The notes under the pieces were generated by a model that was not told the DNA's origin, searched no databases, and saw only the letters and a list, made by a program, of their open reading frames with translations. DNA of 64,000 bases from Saccharopolyspora erythraea NRRL 2338 (GTDB lineage Bacteria > Actinomycetota > Actinomycetes > Mycobacteriales > Pseudonocardiaceae), in assembly GCF_000062885.1 (NCBI RefSeq), contig NC_009142.1, positions 4,887,584 through 4,951,583 on the forward strand, written 5' to 3'. Below, one piece after another: positions 26,714 through 35,533 of the stretch. Within the stretch, counting starts at the first letter, position 1; each line of letters starts with the position of its first letter. The position numbers were made by a program, and so were the translations under genes.

Positions 26714-27778
26714 GTGGAGTACGTCAGGCTGGGGAACTCGGGGCTGATGGTCTCGCGGCTGGCGATCGGAACGCTGACCGTGGGAGACCACCCGAAGTTC
26801 GCGGCGATGGGCGGGGTGGACGCCGACGCCTGCCGCCGGCTGTTCGACATCGCGTTCGACGCCGGGGTGAACCTCGTCGACACCGCGAACCTCTACTCGT
26901 TCGGGCAGGCCGAGGAGATCACGGCCAAGGCGCTGGCGGGCCGCCGGGACGATGTCGTGCTCACCTCGAAGGTGCGGATGCCGCTCGGCGACAGGCCGAA
27001 CGAGGGCGGGGCCAGCCGGTACCACATCCTGCGCGAGGTGGAGAACAGCCTGCGCCGGCTGGGAACCGACCGCATCGACCTGCTGTACCTGCACCAGTGG
27101 GACGGGCAGACCCCGGTCGAGGAGACGCTGGCGGCGCTGGACGCGCTGGTCCGCGACGGCAAGGTCCGCTACGTCGGCACCTCGAACTTCAGCGCCTGGC
27201 AGCTGTGCAAGACCGTCTACACCGCGCGGGCGCGCGGAACGGCGGAGCCGGTGGTGCAGCAGATGTACTACACGCCCGAGGCGCGGGAGATCGAGTACGA
27301 GATCCTGCCCGCCGCCCGTGATCTCGGCGTCGGCACGTTCGTGTGGAGCCCGCTCGGCGAGGGGCTGCTCACCGGGAAGGTCAGGCGCGGGCAGCCGACG
27401 CCGGAGACGACCCGCCAGGGCACCGGCTGGCCCGAGCCGCACGTGGTGGACTGGGACCGGGCGCACGCCGTCATCGACGTGCTCGACGAGATCGCCTCCG
27501 CGCACCAGGTGTCCATCCCGCAGGTCGTGCTGGCCTGGCTGCTGGAGCGCCCGGGCGTGACCGGCATCGTGCTCGGAGCTCGCACCGAGCAGCAGCTCCG
27601 GGACGACCTCGCCGCCCCTTCTCTCGCGCTCACCGAACAGGAACGCGACCGCATCACCCGCGCCGGTCAGCCTCCGGCCCTCTACCCGTTCTGGCACCGC
27701 AACCTCAACGCCGCCGACCGCCCCGACCCGGCCGAACTGCCCTACCTGCACGAGTTCGCCACCACGACGGCGCCCTGA
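26714..27778 (+). CDS. Aldo/keto reductase
   Basis: A 354-residue NADPH-dependent AKR of the YajO/Gvb type. The catalytic tetrad is visible as the Asp and Tyr of GVNLVDTANLYSFG, the Lys of VVLTSKVRMPLG and the His of LLYLHQWDG. The cofactor phosphate-binding region is VTGIVLGARTEQQL near the C-terminus. It probably reduces aldehydes or ketones; natural substrate unknown. GTG 26714 is preceded by GGAGG at 5 nt; the frame extends upstream without a better start. Confidence 0.9.
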   Translation: MEYVRLGNSGLMVSRLAIGTLTVGDHPKFAAMGGVDADACRRLFDIAFDAGVNLVDTANLYSFGQAEEITAKALAGRRDDVVLTSKVRMPLGDRPNEGGASRYHILREVENSLRRLGTDRIDLLYLHQWDGQTPVEETLAALDALVRDGKVRYVGTSNFSAWQLCKTVYTARARGTAEPVVQQMYYTPEAREIEYEILPAARDLGVGTFVWSPLGEGLLTGKVRRGQPTPETTRQGTGWPEPHVVDWDRAHAVIDVLDEIASAHQVSIPQVVLAWLLERPGVTGIVLGARTEQQLRDDLAAPSLALTEQERDRITRAGQPPALYPFWHRNLNAADRPDPAELPYLHEFATTTAP

Positions 27779-27844
27779 TGTTGGTCTGAGGCCGTTCGAT
27801 CTCGGGTACCCGAGGTGTCGGCGGACGAGCAGCGGAGGTGGACG

Positions 27845-29332
27845 TTGAGCACGAGCGGCGGCTCCGAGCAGACCGGGACCGGCTACCTCAGCACGGCCGA
27901 GACCCACATAGGCGCGCTGGTCTTCGCAGGGGATCGCGTCTACAAGCTGAAGAAGCCGGTCGACCTGGGGTTCGTCGACTTCCGCGACCGGAAGACGAGG
28001 CTGTGGGCGTGCCGGCGCGAACTGGAGCTCAACCGGCGGCTGGCGCCGGACGTGTACCTCGACGTGCTCGACGTCGGACCGCCCGGTCACGAGCCGTGCG
28101 ACCACCTGGTGCTCATGCGCCGCATGCCTGCCGACCGGTCGCTGGCCGCACTCGTCGAAGCGGGGACGCCGGTCGAGGACGAGGTTCGGGAGGTGGCCAA
28201 GAAGCTCGCCGGCTTCCACTCCTGCGCCGAGCGCGGCGACGAGATCGCCGCCGAGGGCGCACCGGACGCGGTGGCCGGCAGGTGGAACACCAACGTCGAC
28301 GGGCTGCGCTCGTTCGGCGGCGACCTCCTCGACGAACAGCTCCTCGACGAGATCGCCGAACACGGCCGCGTCTTCCTCGAAGGCCGGGCACCGCTGCTGA
28401 ACCGGCGGGTCGCGGAGGGGCGCATCGTAGACGGGCACGGCGACGTGCTCTCCGAGGACGTCTTCTGCCTCGACGACGGGCCGCGGATCCTCGACTGCAT
28501 CGAGTTCGACGACCGGCTGCGCCGGCTCGACGCCGTCGACGACGCCGTCTGCCTCGCGATGGACCTGGAATACCGCGGCGCACCAGAACTGGCCGAGCGG
28601 TTCCTCGACTGGTACGCGCAGTTCAGCGACGACGCCGTACCCCCGGGGCTACGCCACTTCTACACCGCCTACCGCGCGCTGGTGCGGACGAAGGTCGCGT
28701 GCGCCAAGCACTCCCCCGGCGACGAGGAGGCCGCGAGCGACGCACGTGAGCACCTCGCCCTGGCCGCCGACCACATCCGGCGGGCGGTTCCGCGGCTGGT
28801 GCTGGTCGGCGGACTCCCCGGGTCGGGCAAGACCACGCTCAGCGAGCGGATCGCCGACCGGCTCGGTGCGGTGCTGCTGTCCAGCGACCGCGTGCGCAAG
28901 GAGATCGCGGACCTCTCCCCCGCCGAGCCGGCGCCGGCGGAGTACCGGTCCGGGCTGTACTCGGCAGAACACACCGAGCGGACCTACGACGAGCTCGTCC
29001 GCAGGTCTGGTGAACTCCTCGGCTACGGGGAGTCGGTGGTGCTCGACGCCTCCTGGACCCGCGAGCACCACCGCGAGCGCGCGGTCGAGGCCGCGAACCA
29101 GGCACGTGCGATCGTGGTACCCCTGCGATGCCAGGCGCCGGAATCGACCACGGTCGAACGGCTGCGCGGAAGGCACGCCACAGCATCCGACGCGGACGAG
29201 GAGGTCGCCCGGTCGATCGCCTCCGACGCCGACGACTGGCCGAGCGCGTGGCCGATCGACACCACCGGATCACCGGAGGACTCCGCCGACGAGGCGGTCG
29301 CCGTCATCGCCGACCCGCAGCGGTCGACGTGA
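27845..29332 (+). CDS. Aminoglycoside-phosphotransferase-like / P-loop kinase fusion
   Basis: A 495-residue two-domain protein. The N-terminal about 320 residues resemble an APH/protein-kinase-like fold: VYKLKKPVDLGFVDF, catalytic-loop-like VDGHGDVLSEDVFCL, and metal-binding ILDCIEFDD. The C-terminal about 170 residues are a gluconate-kinase-like P-loop NTPase (VLVGGLPGSGKTTLSERIAD, lid region with ESVVLDASWT). The same fusion is common in bacteria and uncharacterised. TTG 27845 is chosen because GGAGG lies 6 nt upstream; GTG 27815 lacks one. It converges on lanM with 15 bp between stops. Confidence 0.85.
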   Translation: MSTSGGSEQTGTGYLSTAETHIGALVFAGDRVYKLKKPVDLGFVDFRDRKTRLWACRRELELNRRLAPDVYLDVLDVGPPGHEPCDHLVLMRRMPADRSLAALVEAGTPVEDEVREVAKKLAGFHSCAERGDEIAAEGAPDAVAGRWNTNVDGLRSFGGDLLDEQLLDEIAEHGRVFLEGRAPLLNRRVAEGRIVDGHGDVLSEDVFCLDDGPRILDCIEFDDRLRRLDAVDDAVCLAMDLEYRGAPELAERFLDWYAQFSDDAVPPGLRHFYTAYRALVRTKVACAKHSPGDEEAASDAREHLALAADHIRRAVPRLVLVGGLPGSGKTTLSERIADRLGAVLLSSDRVRKEIADLSPAEPAPAEYRSGLYSAEHTERTYDELVRRSGELLGYGESVVLDASWTREHHRERAVEAANQARAIVVPLRCQAPESTTVERLRGRHATASDADEEVARSIASDADDWPSAWPIDTTGSPEDSADEAVAVIADPQRST

Positions 29333-29347
29333 CCCCCGTGCCAACGT

Positions 29348-32300
29348 TCAGGCGGGGCGCTCCAGCGTGAGAATCGAGGGAATCCGCGCGGGACGGGCGA
29401 GCCGCAACAGCTCGTACCCGACACCCGCGGCACCGCCCAGCAATCCTGGAGAGAGCACGTCCCCGGCGTCCGTTTCGGCAATCCGGCCTTCGGAGTTCCT
29501 GGCCCAGGTCGCCGCCTCGGCACCGATGCGCATCGCCGCGTCCCGCCAGTCCCGCCGACCGGTCGCCCGTGCGCCTTGCAGCAGTGCCTCCGCCACGCCG
29601 AGATCACCGTGGCAGAGGGTGTGGCGGCGGCCGAGTTCGGCGCTCAGGCAGGACCCCACCGCGTCTTCCAGGTCCCGGACGAGACTCGCGCGCCCGCTCC
29701 CGCGCAGCACCGCGGCGCGGGCCAGTGCAAGTCCGGCGGCGCCGTTGCACCACGTCGGCCACTTCATGGCCGCCGGACCGCAGGAACGCTCCCACTCGCA
29801 GGCGCGATCGAACGCGGCGCGACACGGGTCCACCAGCTCCGCCCAGCACCCCAGCTCGTGCGCGACATCGGCGAACTCGTGCAACGCATAGGCGATCCCC
29901 GAAGTGCCGTGGGCGAACCCGGTCGTCGACCGCTTGTCGCCGTCGAGGTCCCACAAGCATCCGTCCGAGCCGCTGCGCTCCTCCCGCAGCAGCCGCCGAA
30001 CGTGCCGCGCGGCCGTAGCCGCGGCCCGGTGCCGGAGCGGGTTGTCCGGGTCGGCGGCGACGCGGGAGAGCACCAGCACGATCCCGGCTGTTCCGGTCAG
30101 CAGGTCCAGGCCTTCGACCTCGTCCGCGAGTCGGTCGAGCAGCGCCTCTGCCCGGGCACGCAGCCGGGGGTCGCCGCTGTGGTGTCCGAACAGCTGCGTG
30201 ACGTGCAGGTCGCCGGCGAGTCCGATCAAGGCGCCTCGGTTGCCCTCGTGCAGCTCGGTGGGATAACTGCCGATCCAGTGCTCCCACAGCGTGTCCCGCA
30301 CCCGCAGGACTTCGGCGCTGCCACCGGTCTCCCGGCAGAGCACGTCGAGGAAGAGCAGGATTCCCGTGGTGCCGAGGTACAGCGACCCCCCGGCGGGCAA
30401 GACCTTCCACCGCTCATTCTCGTCCAGGGTCACGCTCAGCCACGAACGCCCGTCGTAGCTCATCCGCGCGATCCACTCCGCGAGCGCCGTCGCCCCCGCC
30501 ACGAGGTGCGACTCCCCGCCCCGGGCGCCGTCGGGTCGGTGATGGTGCGCCACCTTCCCCGCCGAGTGCGCGCGGCGGCCGTGCGCGTTGAGCTTCCCGC
30601 AGTACACGGCGGCCTCCGCCGCCCATCCCAGGGCTTCGCCACCGACCGCGAGCCGCCGCACCCGCCGGCGGAAGTGGTCGATGGGGGAAGCATCGTAGAA
30701 GTCCGCGATCACGCTGCCGTCGCATCCGATCAGGTCGCGCCGGTGCGCGTGGACCTCGAAGTACGGGATGTCGCCGCGGAGCAGGGCAGCCCGTTCAGCG
30801 GCGTAGACGGTGCGCTGGTGAGCGGGATCGGCGTGCACCGGCTCCTGGAGCAGGCATTCGAAAGCGCCCTCGGCGAGGAAGGCGTTGTGCAGGACCGCCG
30901 GATGCCGCAACGCCTGGATGACCTGGACGTACTCGGCGGTGGGACGCAACAGGACACGTACCGGTGTCCCGGACACCAGCGATTCGAACGACGGGTCGGC
31001 CGCGAGGTCACCGGCGATCCGGGCGAGCGCGGCCGAGGTCCCGGCCATGCCGGCGAGGAAGTGCCGGTCGTGTGCGTACGGGTCGACCTCCACGCCGTCG
31101 TCGCGCGTGGGAAGGCTCGCCCCAGGTGGCAGTCGTACCGCGCGGGTGGTCGCGTGCATGTCCCCGGTGCCGGCAGCCGCCCAGTCGGGCATCCGCCACT
31201 CGGCCCCGCCGACTCCGCCGCCGAAGGCCGAGATGTCGCGCACGTGGCCGATGCCGAGCGTCGCGTCGACCGGCAGCACCCCCGTCGACATCGGTGATTC
31301 GCGAAGGATTTCCGGGCGCGTCCGGCCCCTTCCGGTTGCCGCGCTCACGGGCGAGAGCAGCGTCTCGCAGTCGACGAGGAAGGGCCTGCCGCCCGAGGCC
31401 ACGATGTTCGCCGAGTGCAGGTCGGTGGCACCGAGCAGCCACACCACCGCTTGCAGCTCGCCCAGCCGCCGGTAGTGGTCGGCGACGTCTTCCGCGGTGC
31501 GGCATGGCTCGGGGTCGATCCACTCTGCCCAGCCGTATTCCCCCTGGTCGATCACCTCGGGCAGGAACACCTCGGCGGACACGCCGTACCGCTCCTCGAG
31601 CAGGGACAGCAGGTCGCGCAGCACGCGCGTCGCGCGCAACGATCGTGGTTTGTAGGCGACGGCCCCTTCTTCGAAGACCACTCGGGCGACCCCTCGGCCG
31701 CCGTTGTGCGCGTCGCCGAGGCCGGTCTCCACCCGCGCGACCGTGAGCCGATCAGTCCCGAGCAGCCCGGTGAGCGCGCCGTGGTCGCGGTCCAGGCGGA
31801 GTGCGAACTCCACCGCCGCGTCCGCCCAGTTGCGCAGCCGGACGCGCAGGAACCGGGTCAGAAGCGGATAGCGGCCGAAGAAAGCCTTGCGGCTGCTCGA
31901 ATCCGCGCACACAGCCGCCAGATGATGCGCGAACCAGTTCCGCTGGGACGATGCCTCACCGGCGAGCCGTTGCGCGGCCCGCATGTCCACGACGAAAGCG
32001 CCGACCACCGTCTGGAGCAGGGACGGCGGCGGGCTTCGGAGCCATTCCCGGCAGGCGGTGCGCGCCGTGTCCGCGGACAGCACTGCCGGATGCCCGGCGA
32101 CCTCCCGCAACGCGTGCTCGCGTGCGGCTTCGACCAGCGGTGCGATGACGTCGTGGACCGCGCTCTCCCAGTCCCCAGCGTCGTGTTCGGCGGTCCGCGT
32201 CCATGCCCGCAGCACGTCGTCGAGCTCTCCGGTCGCCTCGGCGACCGGGTGCCCGGGGTCGATGCGCCGCTCTGCCACGAGACGCCGCAGTTCGGGTCCC

Positions 32301-32461
32301 GACCGGCCGTCGAGCGAAGTGGGCACCGCCTCGGCGAGCCCGGCATCGGCGTGCCAGAAGGCCGTCGCCGCGTCGATCCTCTTCAGGACCTCGGGCCGGG
32401 CACACTCTCCTGGCGGAAGATCCAGGTACTCGCCGAGTGTGAGCGCGTCCTCGCCGATCAC
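29348..32461 (-). CDS. lanM: Class II lanthipeptide synthetase (LanM)
   Basis: A 1037-residue bifunctional enzyme. The N-terminal dehydratase (DUF4135) has the kinase-like residues VAYKPRSL (near 270), TDLHSANIV (346-354) and FLVDCETL (361-368). It should phosphorylate and eliminate Ser/Thr. The C-terminal LanC-like cyclase keeps GFAHG (848-852), the zinc ligands Cys in WCNG (905) and Cys-His in LCHGDLG (950-951), and the terminal GLLGGAAGVGYELLRLA signature. It installs (methyl)lanthionine rings in the peptide encoded just upstream. GTG 32461 is chosen with GGAGG 4 nt before it; ATG 32515 would start inside a hairpin. No transporter, protease or regulator gene adjoins it. Confidence 0.95.
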   Translation of the reverse strand: MIGEDALTLGEYLDLPPGECARPEVLKRIDAATAFWHADAGLAEAVPTSLDGRSGPELRRLVAERRIDPGHPVAEATGELDDVLRAWTRTAEHDAGDWESAVHDVIAPLVEAAREHALREVAGHPAVLSADTARTACREWLRSPPPSLLQTVVGAFVVDMRAAQRLAGEASSQRNWFAHHLAAVCADSSSRKAFFGRYPLLTRFLRVRLRNWADAAVEFALRLDRDHGALTGLLGTDRLTVARVETGLGDAHNGGRGVARVVFEEGAVAYKPRSLRATRVLRDLLSLLEERYGVSAEVFLPEVIDQGEYGWAEWIDPEPCRTAEDVADHYRRLGELQAVVWLLGATDLHSANIVASGGRPFLVDCETLLSPVSAATGRGRTRPEILRESPMSTGVLPVDATLGIGHVRDISAFGGGVGGAEWRMPDWAAAGTGDMHATTRAVRLPPGASLPTRDDGVEVDPYAHDRHFLAGMAGTSAALARIAGDLAADPSFESLVSGTPVRVLLRPTAEYVQVIQALRHPAVLHNAFLAEGAFECLLQEPVHADPAHQRTVYAAERAALLRGDIPYFEVHAHRRDLIGCDGSVIADFYDASPIDHFRRRVRRLAVGGEALGWAAEAAVYCGKLNAHGRRAHSAGKVAHHHRPDGARGGESHLVAGATALAEWIARMSYDGRSWLSVTLDENERWKVLPAGGSLYLGTTGILLFLDVLCRETGGSAEVLRVRDTLWEHWIGSYPTELHEGNRGALIGLAGDLHVTQLFGHHSGDPRLRARAEALLDRLADEVEGLDLLTGTAGIVLVLSRVAADPDNPLRHRAAATAARHVRRLLREERSGSDGCLWDLDGDKRSTTGFAHGTSGIAYALHEFADVAHELGCWAELVDPCRAAFDRACEWERSCGPAAMKWPTWCNGAAGLALARAAVLRGSGRASLVRDLEDAVGSCLSAELGRRHTLCHGDLGVAEALLQGARATGRRDWRDAAMRIGAEAATWARNSEGRIAETDAGDVLSPGLLGGAAGVGYELLRLARPARIPSILTLERPA

Positions 32462-32484
32462 GGTGCCTCCACCTGAGTCGGTGC

Positions 32485-32516
32485 GGTGGATGGCCGCGCG
32501 ACGGCGGCCATCCACC
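32485..32516 (-). terminator. 13-bp hairpin between lanA and lanM
   Basis: GGTGGATGGCCGC and GCGGCCATCCACC pair perfectly over 13 bp around a 6-nt loop. The hairpin sits 12 nt after the lanA stop and 24 nt before the lanM GTG. There is no U-run, so it may act as a partial terminator or mRNA stabiliser that keeps precursor above synthetase, as is usual in such operons. Confidence 0.7.
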
Positions 32517-32527
32517 GGACAGGTCGG

Positions 32528-32677
32528 TCAGGTGCAGCAGATCGGGTAGTCGGTGAAGCTGGCGTCCGCCGGCGTCGCGCTCCGGTCCTCGAGCCGCTGG
32601 GTGAGCCCCGGCGCCTGCCCGACCGGAGAGTCGACACCAGCGAGCAGTTCACCAACAGCGTTGGAGAGTTCTTCCAT
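32528..32677 (-). CDS. lanA: Lanthipeptide precursor peptide (LanA)
   Basis: A 49-residue peptide immediately upstream of lanM. The acidic leader starts MEELSNAVGELLAGVDSPVG. It is followed by QAPGLTQRLEDRS and the C-terminal part ATPADASFTDYPICCT. Only two cysteines exist, adjacent at 47-48, with dehydratable Ser33, Thr35, Ser40, Thr42 and Thr49. At most two (methyl)lanthionine rings can form, in a lacticin-481-like C-C-T ending but with a much shorter core. No clear GG cleavage site is present. ATG 32677 has GGAG 6 nt upstream. A TTGATC...TACGAT pair (19-nt spacing) about 80 bp upstream is a possible promoter. Confidence 0.85.
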   Translation of the reverse strand: MEELSNAVGELLAGVDSPVGQAPGLTQRLEDRSATPADASFTDYPICCT

Positions 32678-32842
32678 AACGGACTCCAATCACGTTGTCG
32701 TCACGCCCCGGGATCGGAGGTGACACGATCGTAGGTTCCGCCTGGAGATGCTGATCAACATTGGCGACAAGGCGCCAGATATGGGTTGACGAGGAGCCGG
32801 AGCGGTCTCGCCACTTGGCGCGGGTTTCGGCGAGGACGGGAG

Positions 32843-34369
32843 TCAGGCGTGGCCGCGAAGGCGTCGGGCCAACGACATGGCCCGCTTCGCAGAGCCCCGT
32901 CGGCGCGCAGCCGGGAGCCGGCCGGCGATGGCGTCGTCCAGCAGCGCGCCGACCGTTTCCTGCGCGCACGTCCTGTTGGCGCCGATGCCGCCCGAGGGGC
33001 CGCGTTTGATCCATCCGACGACGTAGGTGCCCGGCTGTCCGTCGACACGGCCGCCCGTGTGCGGGATGGTGCCGCTGCCCTGGTCGAAAGGCAGCCCGGG
33101 CAGCTCGGTTCCGCGGTAGCCGATCGCGCGCACGACCAGGCCGGAGCCGATCTCCACGTCGTCGTTCGGGCCCGAGACGCGAAGCCCGCGAACCTGCTCG
33201 TCGCCGAGGAACTCCCGTGGCGCGGAATGGAAGCGGAACACGATGCGCCGCCGTCCGCGCGACGGCGGGGCGGACCAGTCGACGGTCTCCCGGGTGGCTC
33301 CCCGCAACAGGCTCGCCTTGCTGCCGGCAGGTGCGGCGTCGATGTCCTCCGCGATACGCGGGTCGTGGGTGTCCACGACGAGTTCGATGTCTTCGCGCTG
33401 GGTGAGGGCGAGCAGTTCCGGCGTCGTGCAGGCGGCTTCCCGCGGGCCGCGGCGCCCCAGGAGCACGACCTCGCGGACCTCGCTCGAACGCAGCCGCGCC
33501 AGGGCGGCGCGGGAGATCGTCGTGCTCTCCAGTGCATCGGGGTTCGCGGTGAGGATTCTGGCGACGTCGAGGGCGACGTTGCCGTTGCCGACCACGACCG
33601 CTCTGCCGGCCGACAGGCCGACCGCGTCGGCGGAGACGTCCGGGTGCCCGTTGTACCAGCCCACCAGGGTGGTGGCGGCGATGCTGCCGGGCAGGTCCTC
33701 GCCGGCGATGCCGAGCCGGCGCGCGGAGGAGGCGCCGACCGCGTAGATCACGGCATCGTGCTGCGCGGCCAGCTCGTCGGCGGTGACGTCCTCCCCGACC
33801 TCGACGCCCAGTCGCATCCGCAGCCGGGGATGGGTGTGGAAGCGGGTGAAGGTCTCGCCGATCTTCTTGGTCGACGGGTGGTCGGGCGCCACGCCGTAGC
33901 GCACGAGCCCGCCCGCGACGGGCAGCCGGTCGATCAGGGTGACCCGCGCGTTGGTGTGCAGCAGCAGGTCCTCCACGGCGTACATGCCCGCCGGGCCGGT
34001 GCCGACGACCGCGACGTCCAGCGGCGGGAAGTCGCCGGGAATGGTGCGGGTGAACCGCGGAGGTCCCCAGCTGTGGAAGTTCGGGGCCACGTCCGCCGCC
34101 CGCGGCGAGGGCGACCTCCCCGCGTAGTAGGCCGCGTTGACCTCGGCGTAGGGCTTGAGCGGACCGGTCAGCTCCTCCACCGGGAAGATCGCCTCGACCG
34201 GACAGGCGTCCGCGCAGGCTCCGCAGTCGATGCAGGTGGCCGGGTCGATGTGGAGCATCTCGGCGGTGCCGAAGTCCGGCTCGTCCGGCGTCGGGTGGAT
34301 GCAGTTGACGGGGCAGACCTTCACGCAGGACGCGTCGTTGCAGCAAGTCTGGGTGATCGCGTACGCCAT
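32843..34369 (-). CDS. fprB: Ferredoxin-fused FAD/NADP+ reductase (FprB-like)
   Basis: A 508-residue electron-transfer flavoprotein. The N-terminal about 60 residues form a bacterial ferredoxin with cysteine clusters CCNDASCVKVCPVNC and CIDCGACADACP. The rest is an adrenodoxin-reductase-type domain: FAD site AVVGTGPAGMYAVEDL, GGLVRYGVAPDHPSTK, NADP site VVVGNGNVALDVARIL, and GWIKRGPSGGIGANR near the end. It resembles Mycobacterium FprB. It starts 4 bp after the AurF-like oxygenase gene, so it is probably its dedicated electron donor. Confidence 0.92.
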   Translation of the reverse strand: MAYAITQTCCNDASCVKVCPVNCIHPTPDEPDFGTAEMLHIDPATCIDCGACADACPVEAIFPVEELTGPLKPYAEVNAAYYAGRSPSPRAADVAPNFHSWGPPRFTRTIPGDFPPLDVAVVGTGPAGMYAVEDLLLHTNARVTLIDRLPVAGGLVRYGVAPDHPSTKKIGETFTRFHTHPRLRMRLGVEVGEDVTADELAAQHDAVIYAVGASSARRLGIAGEDLPGSIAATTLVGWYNGHPDVSADAVGLSAGRAVVVGNGNVALDVARILTANPDALESTTISRAALARLRSSEVREVVLLGRRGPREAACTTPELLALTQREDIELVVDTHDPRIAEDIDAAPAGSKASLLRGATRETVDWSAPPSRGRRRIVFRFHSAPREFLGDEQVRGLRVSGPNDDVEIGSGLVVRAIGYRGTELPGLPFDQGSGTIPHTGGRVDGQPGTYVVGWIKRGPSGGIGANRTCAQETVGALLDDAIAGRLPAARRRGSAKRAMSLARRLRGHA

Positions 34370-34373
34370 CGGC

Positions 34374-35291
34374 TCAGATGAGGTTCGCGCGCTTGTAGAA
34401 CCACAGCGACGCCCTGGTCAGCAGGCCCGCCGAGCCGAGGAACTCCATCAGTCCCGAGCAGCTGGAGCGCAGCATCGACTTGTGGTGCTCGTTGCGCTTG
34501 GCCTCGCGGACGGCGCGCTCTGGCTCGAGACCGGCGTTCTCGTAGACCTCCCTGCTCACCATGCTGGTCACGATGAAGTACGAGGCGCCCGCGACCACGA
34601 CGGCGTTGATCTGCCGCCGCAACCAGCCCGCTCCCTCCAGCCGGGCCTTGGTCTCCTCGCGGGCGAACTTCATGTGCCGCGACTCCTCGACGACGTGGAT
34701 GTTGTTCACCGTCCGCACGAACGGCACGACCCGCTCGTCGCGCATCCAGTCCCGCTGCATGACGTCGAGGACCTCCTCGGCGACCAGGATCGCGGCGTAG
34801 GCGGCCTCCCCGGAGGCGACGGTCTTGAACACCCGGCCGAGCTCGACCACCAGCCGCCGCGGCCGGTACGCGGGCGCCCGCAGCTTCTTCGCGCCCCTGG
34901 CGAACATGATGGAGTGCCGGCACTCGTCGGCGATCTCGGTCAGCGCCCACTGGAAGGCGGGATCGGTCGGGTCCTTGGCGTAGAAGTCCCGGAGCACCAT
35001 CTGCTGCAGGATCATCTCGAACCAGATGCCGGTGCTGGCCACCGACGCGGCTTCCTGCCGGGTCAGCTCGCGCTGCTGCTCCGGCGTCATCTCGTCCCAG
35101 TACGCCGTCCCGAACAACGTGCTCCACTCGGGACTCGCACCGTGGTACGCGGTGTCCAGCGGGGTCTCCCAGTCCACCTCCCGGACCGGGTCGTAGGACA
35201 GGATCTCCGATGAACGCAGCAGCCGGTCCGCGACCTCCTGGCGGTCGGGCTGCGACGGGGCGGCGTGGTCCCGGGCGGTGCTGCTCGTCAT
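34374..35291 (-). CDS. AurF-like diiron oxygenase
   Basis: A 305-residue four-helix-bundle diiron protein (AurF / p-aminobenzoate N-oxygenase family). Carboxylate and histidine ligand motifs are visible: a Glu near VASTGIWFEMILQQ, EIADECRHSIMF, ILVAEEVLDVMQRD and HVVEESRHMKFAREE. AurF oxidises aryl amines to nitro compounds; relatives act on other substrates, so the reaction here is unknown. ATG 35291 has GGAGGA 7 nt upstream. It forms an operon with the downstream ferredoxin-reductase gene, and both point towards lanA/lanM. Confidence 0.85.
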   Translation of the reverse strand: MTSSTARDHAAPSQPDRQEVADRLLRSSEILSYDPVREVDWETPLDTAYHGASPEWSTLFGTAYWDEMTPEQQRELTRQEAASVASTGIWFEMILQQMVLRDFYAKDPTDPAFQWALTEIADECRHSIMFARGAKKLRAPAYRPRRLVVELGRVFKTVASGEAAYAAILVAEEVLDVMQRDWMRDERVVPFVRTVNNIHVVEESRHMKFAREETKARLEGAGWLRRQINAVVVAGASYFIVTSMVSREVYENAGLEPERAVREAKRNEHHKSMLRSSCSGLMEFLGSAGLLTRASLWFYKRANLI

Positions 35292-35377
35292 GGGTGCTCC
35301 TCCGAGGGCGACGGCTGGTCTCATCGAGCGGTGACTGCTCGGAGCGACCGCACCAGCATCGATGACATTCGCGACTG

Positions 35378-35396
35378 TGTCAATGGTCATTGTCAA
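35378..35396 (-). promoter_or_regulatory. Tandem TTGACA direct repeats upstream of the diiron oxygenase
   Basis: On the minus strand ATTGACA occurs twice, 13 bp apart (tgtcaa at 35378-35383 and 35391-35396). The downstream copy has a weak -10-like GATGCT 17 nt away. TGACA-N10-TGTCA (about 35363-35382) forms an overlapping inverted repeat. Likely promoter and operator. The gene-free 35397-35533 stretch beyond it shows nothing convincing. Confidence 0.5.
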
Positions 35397-35533
35397 TAAG
35401 ATGGAGCCAGGAGCCGCGCGCTTCCGCGCAACGAACTGCTGCTCGACGACGAGCCGATGACCGTCCAGCAGTTGGGGCAAGCGTCGGAAGCAACTCCGCG
35501 ACCTGGCCCACCGCGCTCAACAGGAGTCGCCGG

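Noticed and set aside
32462-32515. ATG 32515 as the lanM start
   Set aside because: It lies inside the perfect hairpin after lanA and has no ribosome site. GTG 32461 has GGAGG, and the family homology begins after it.
35397-35533. Possible remnant of a TetR-like regulator (short string NELLLDDEPMTVQQLG on the + strand)
   Set aside because: Only about 16 residues look protein-like and there is no start or downstream continuation. Too little to call.
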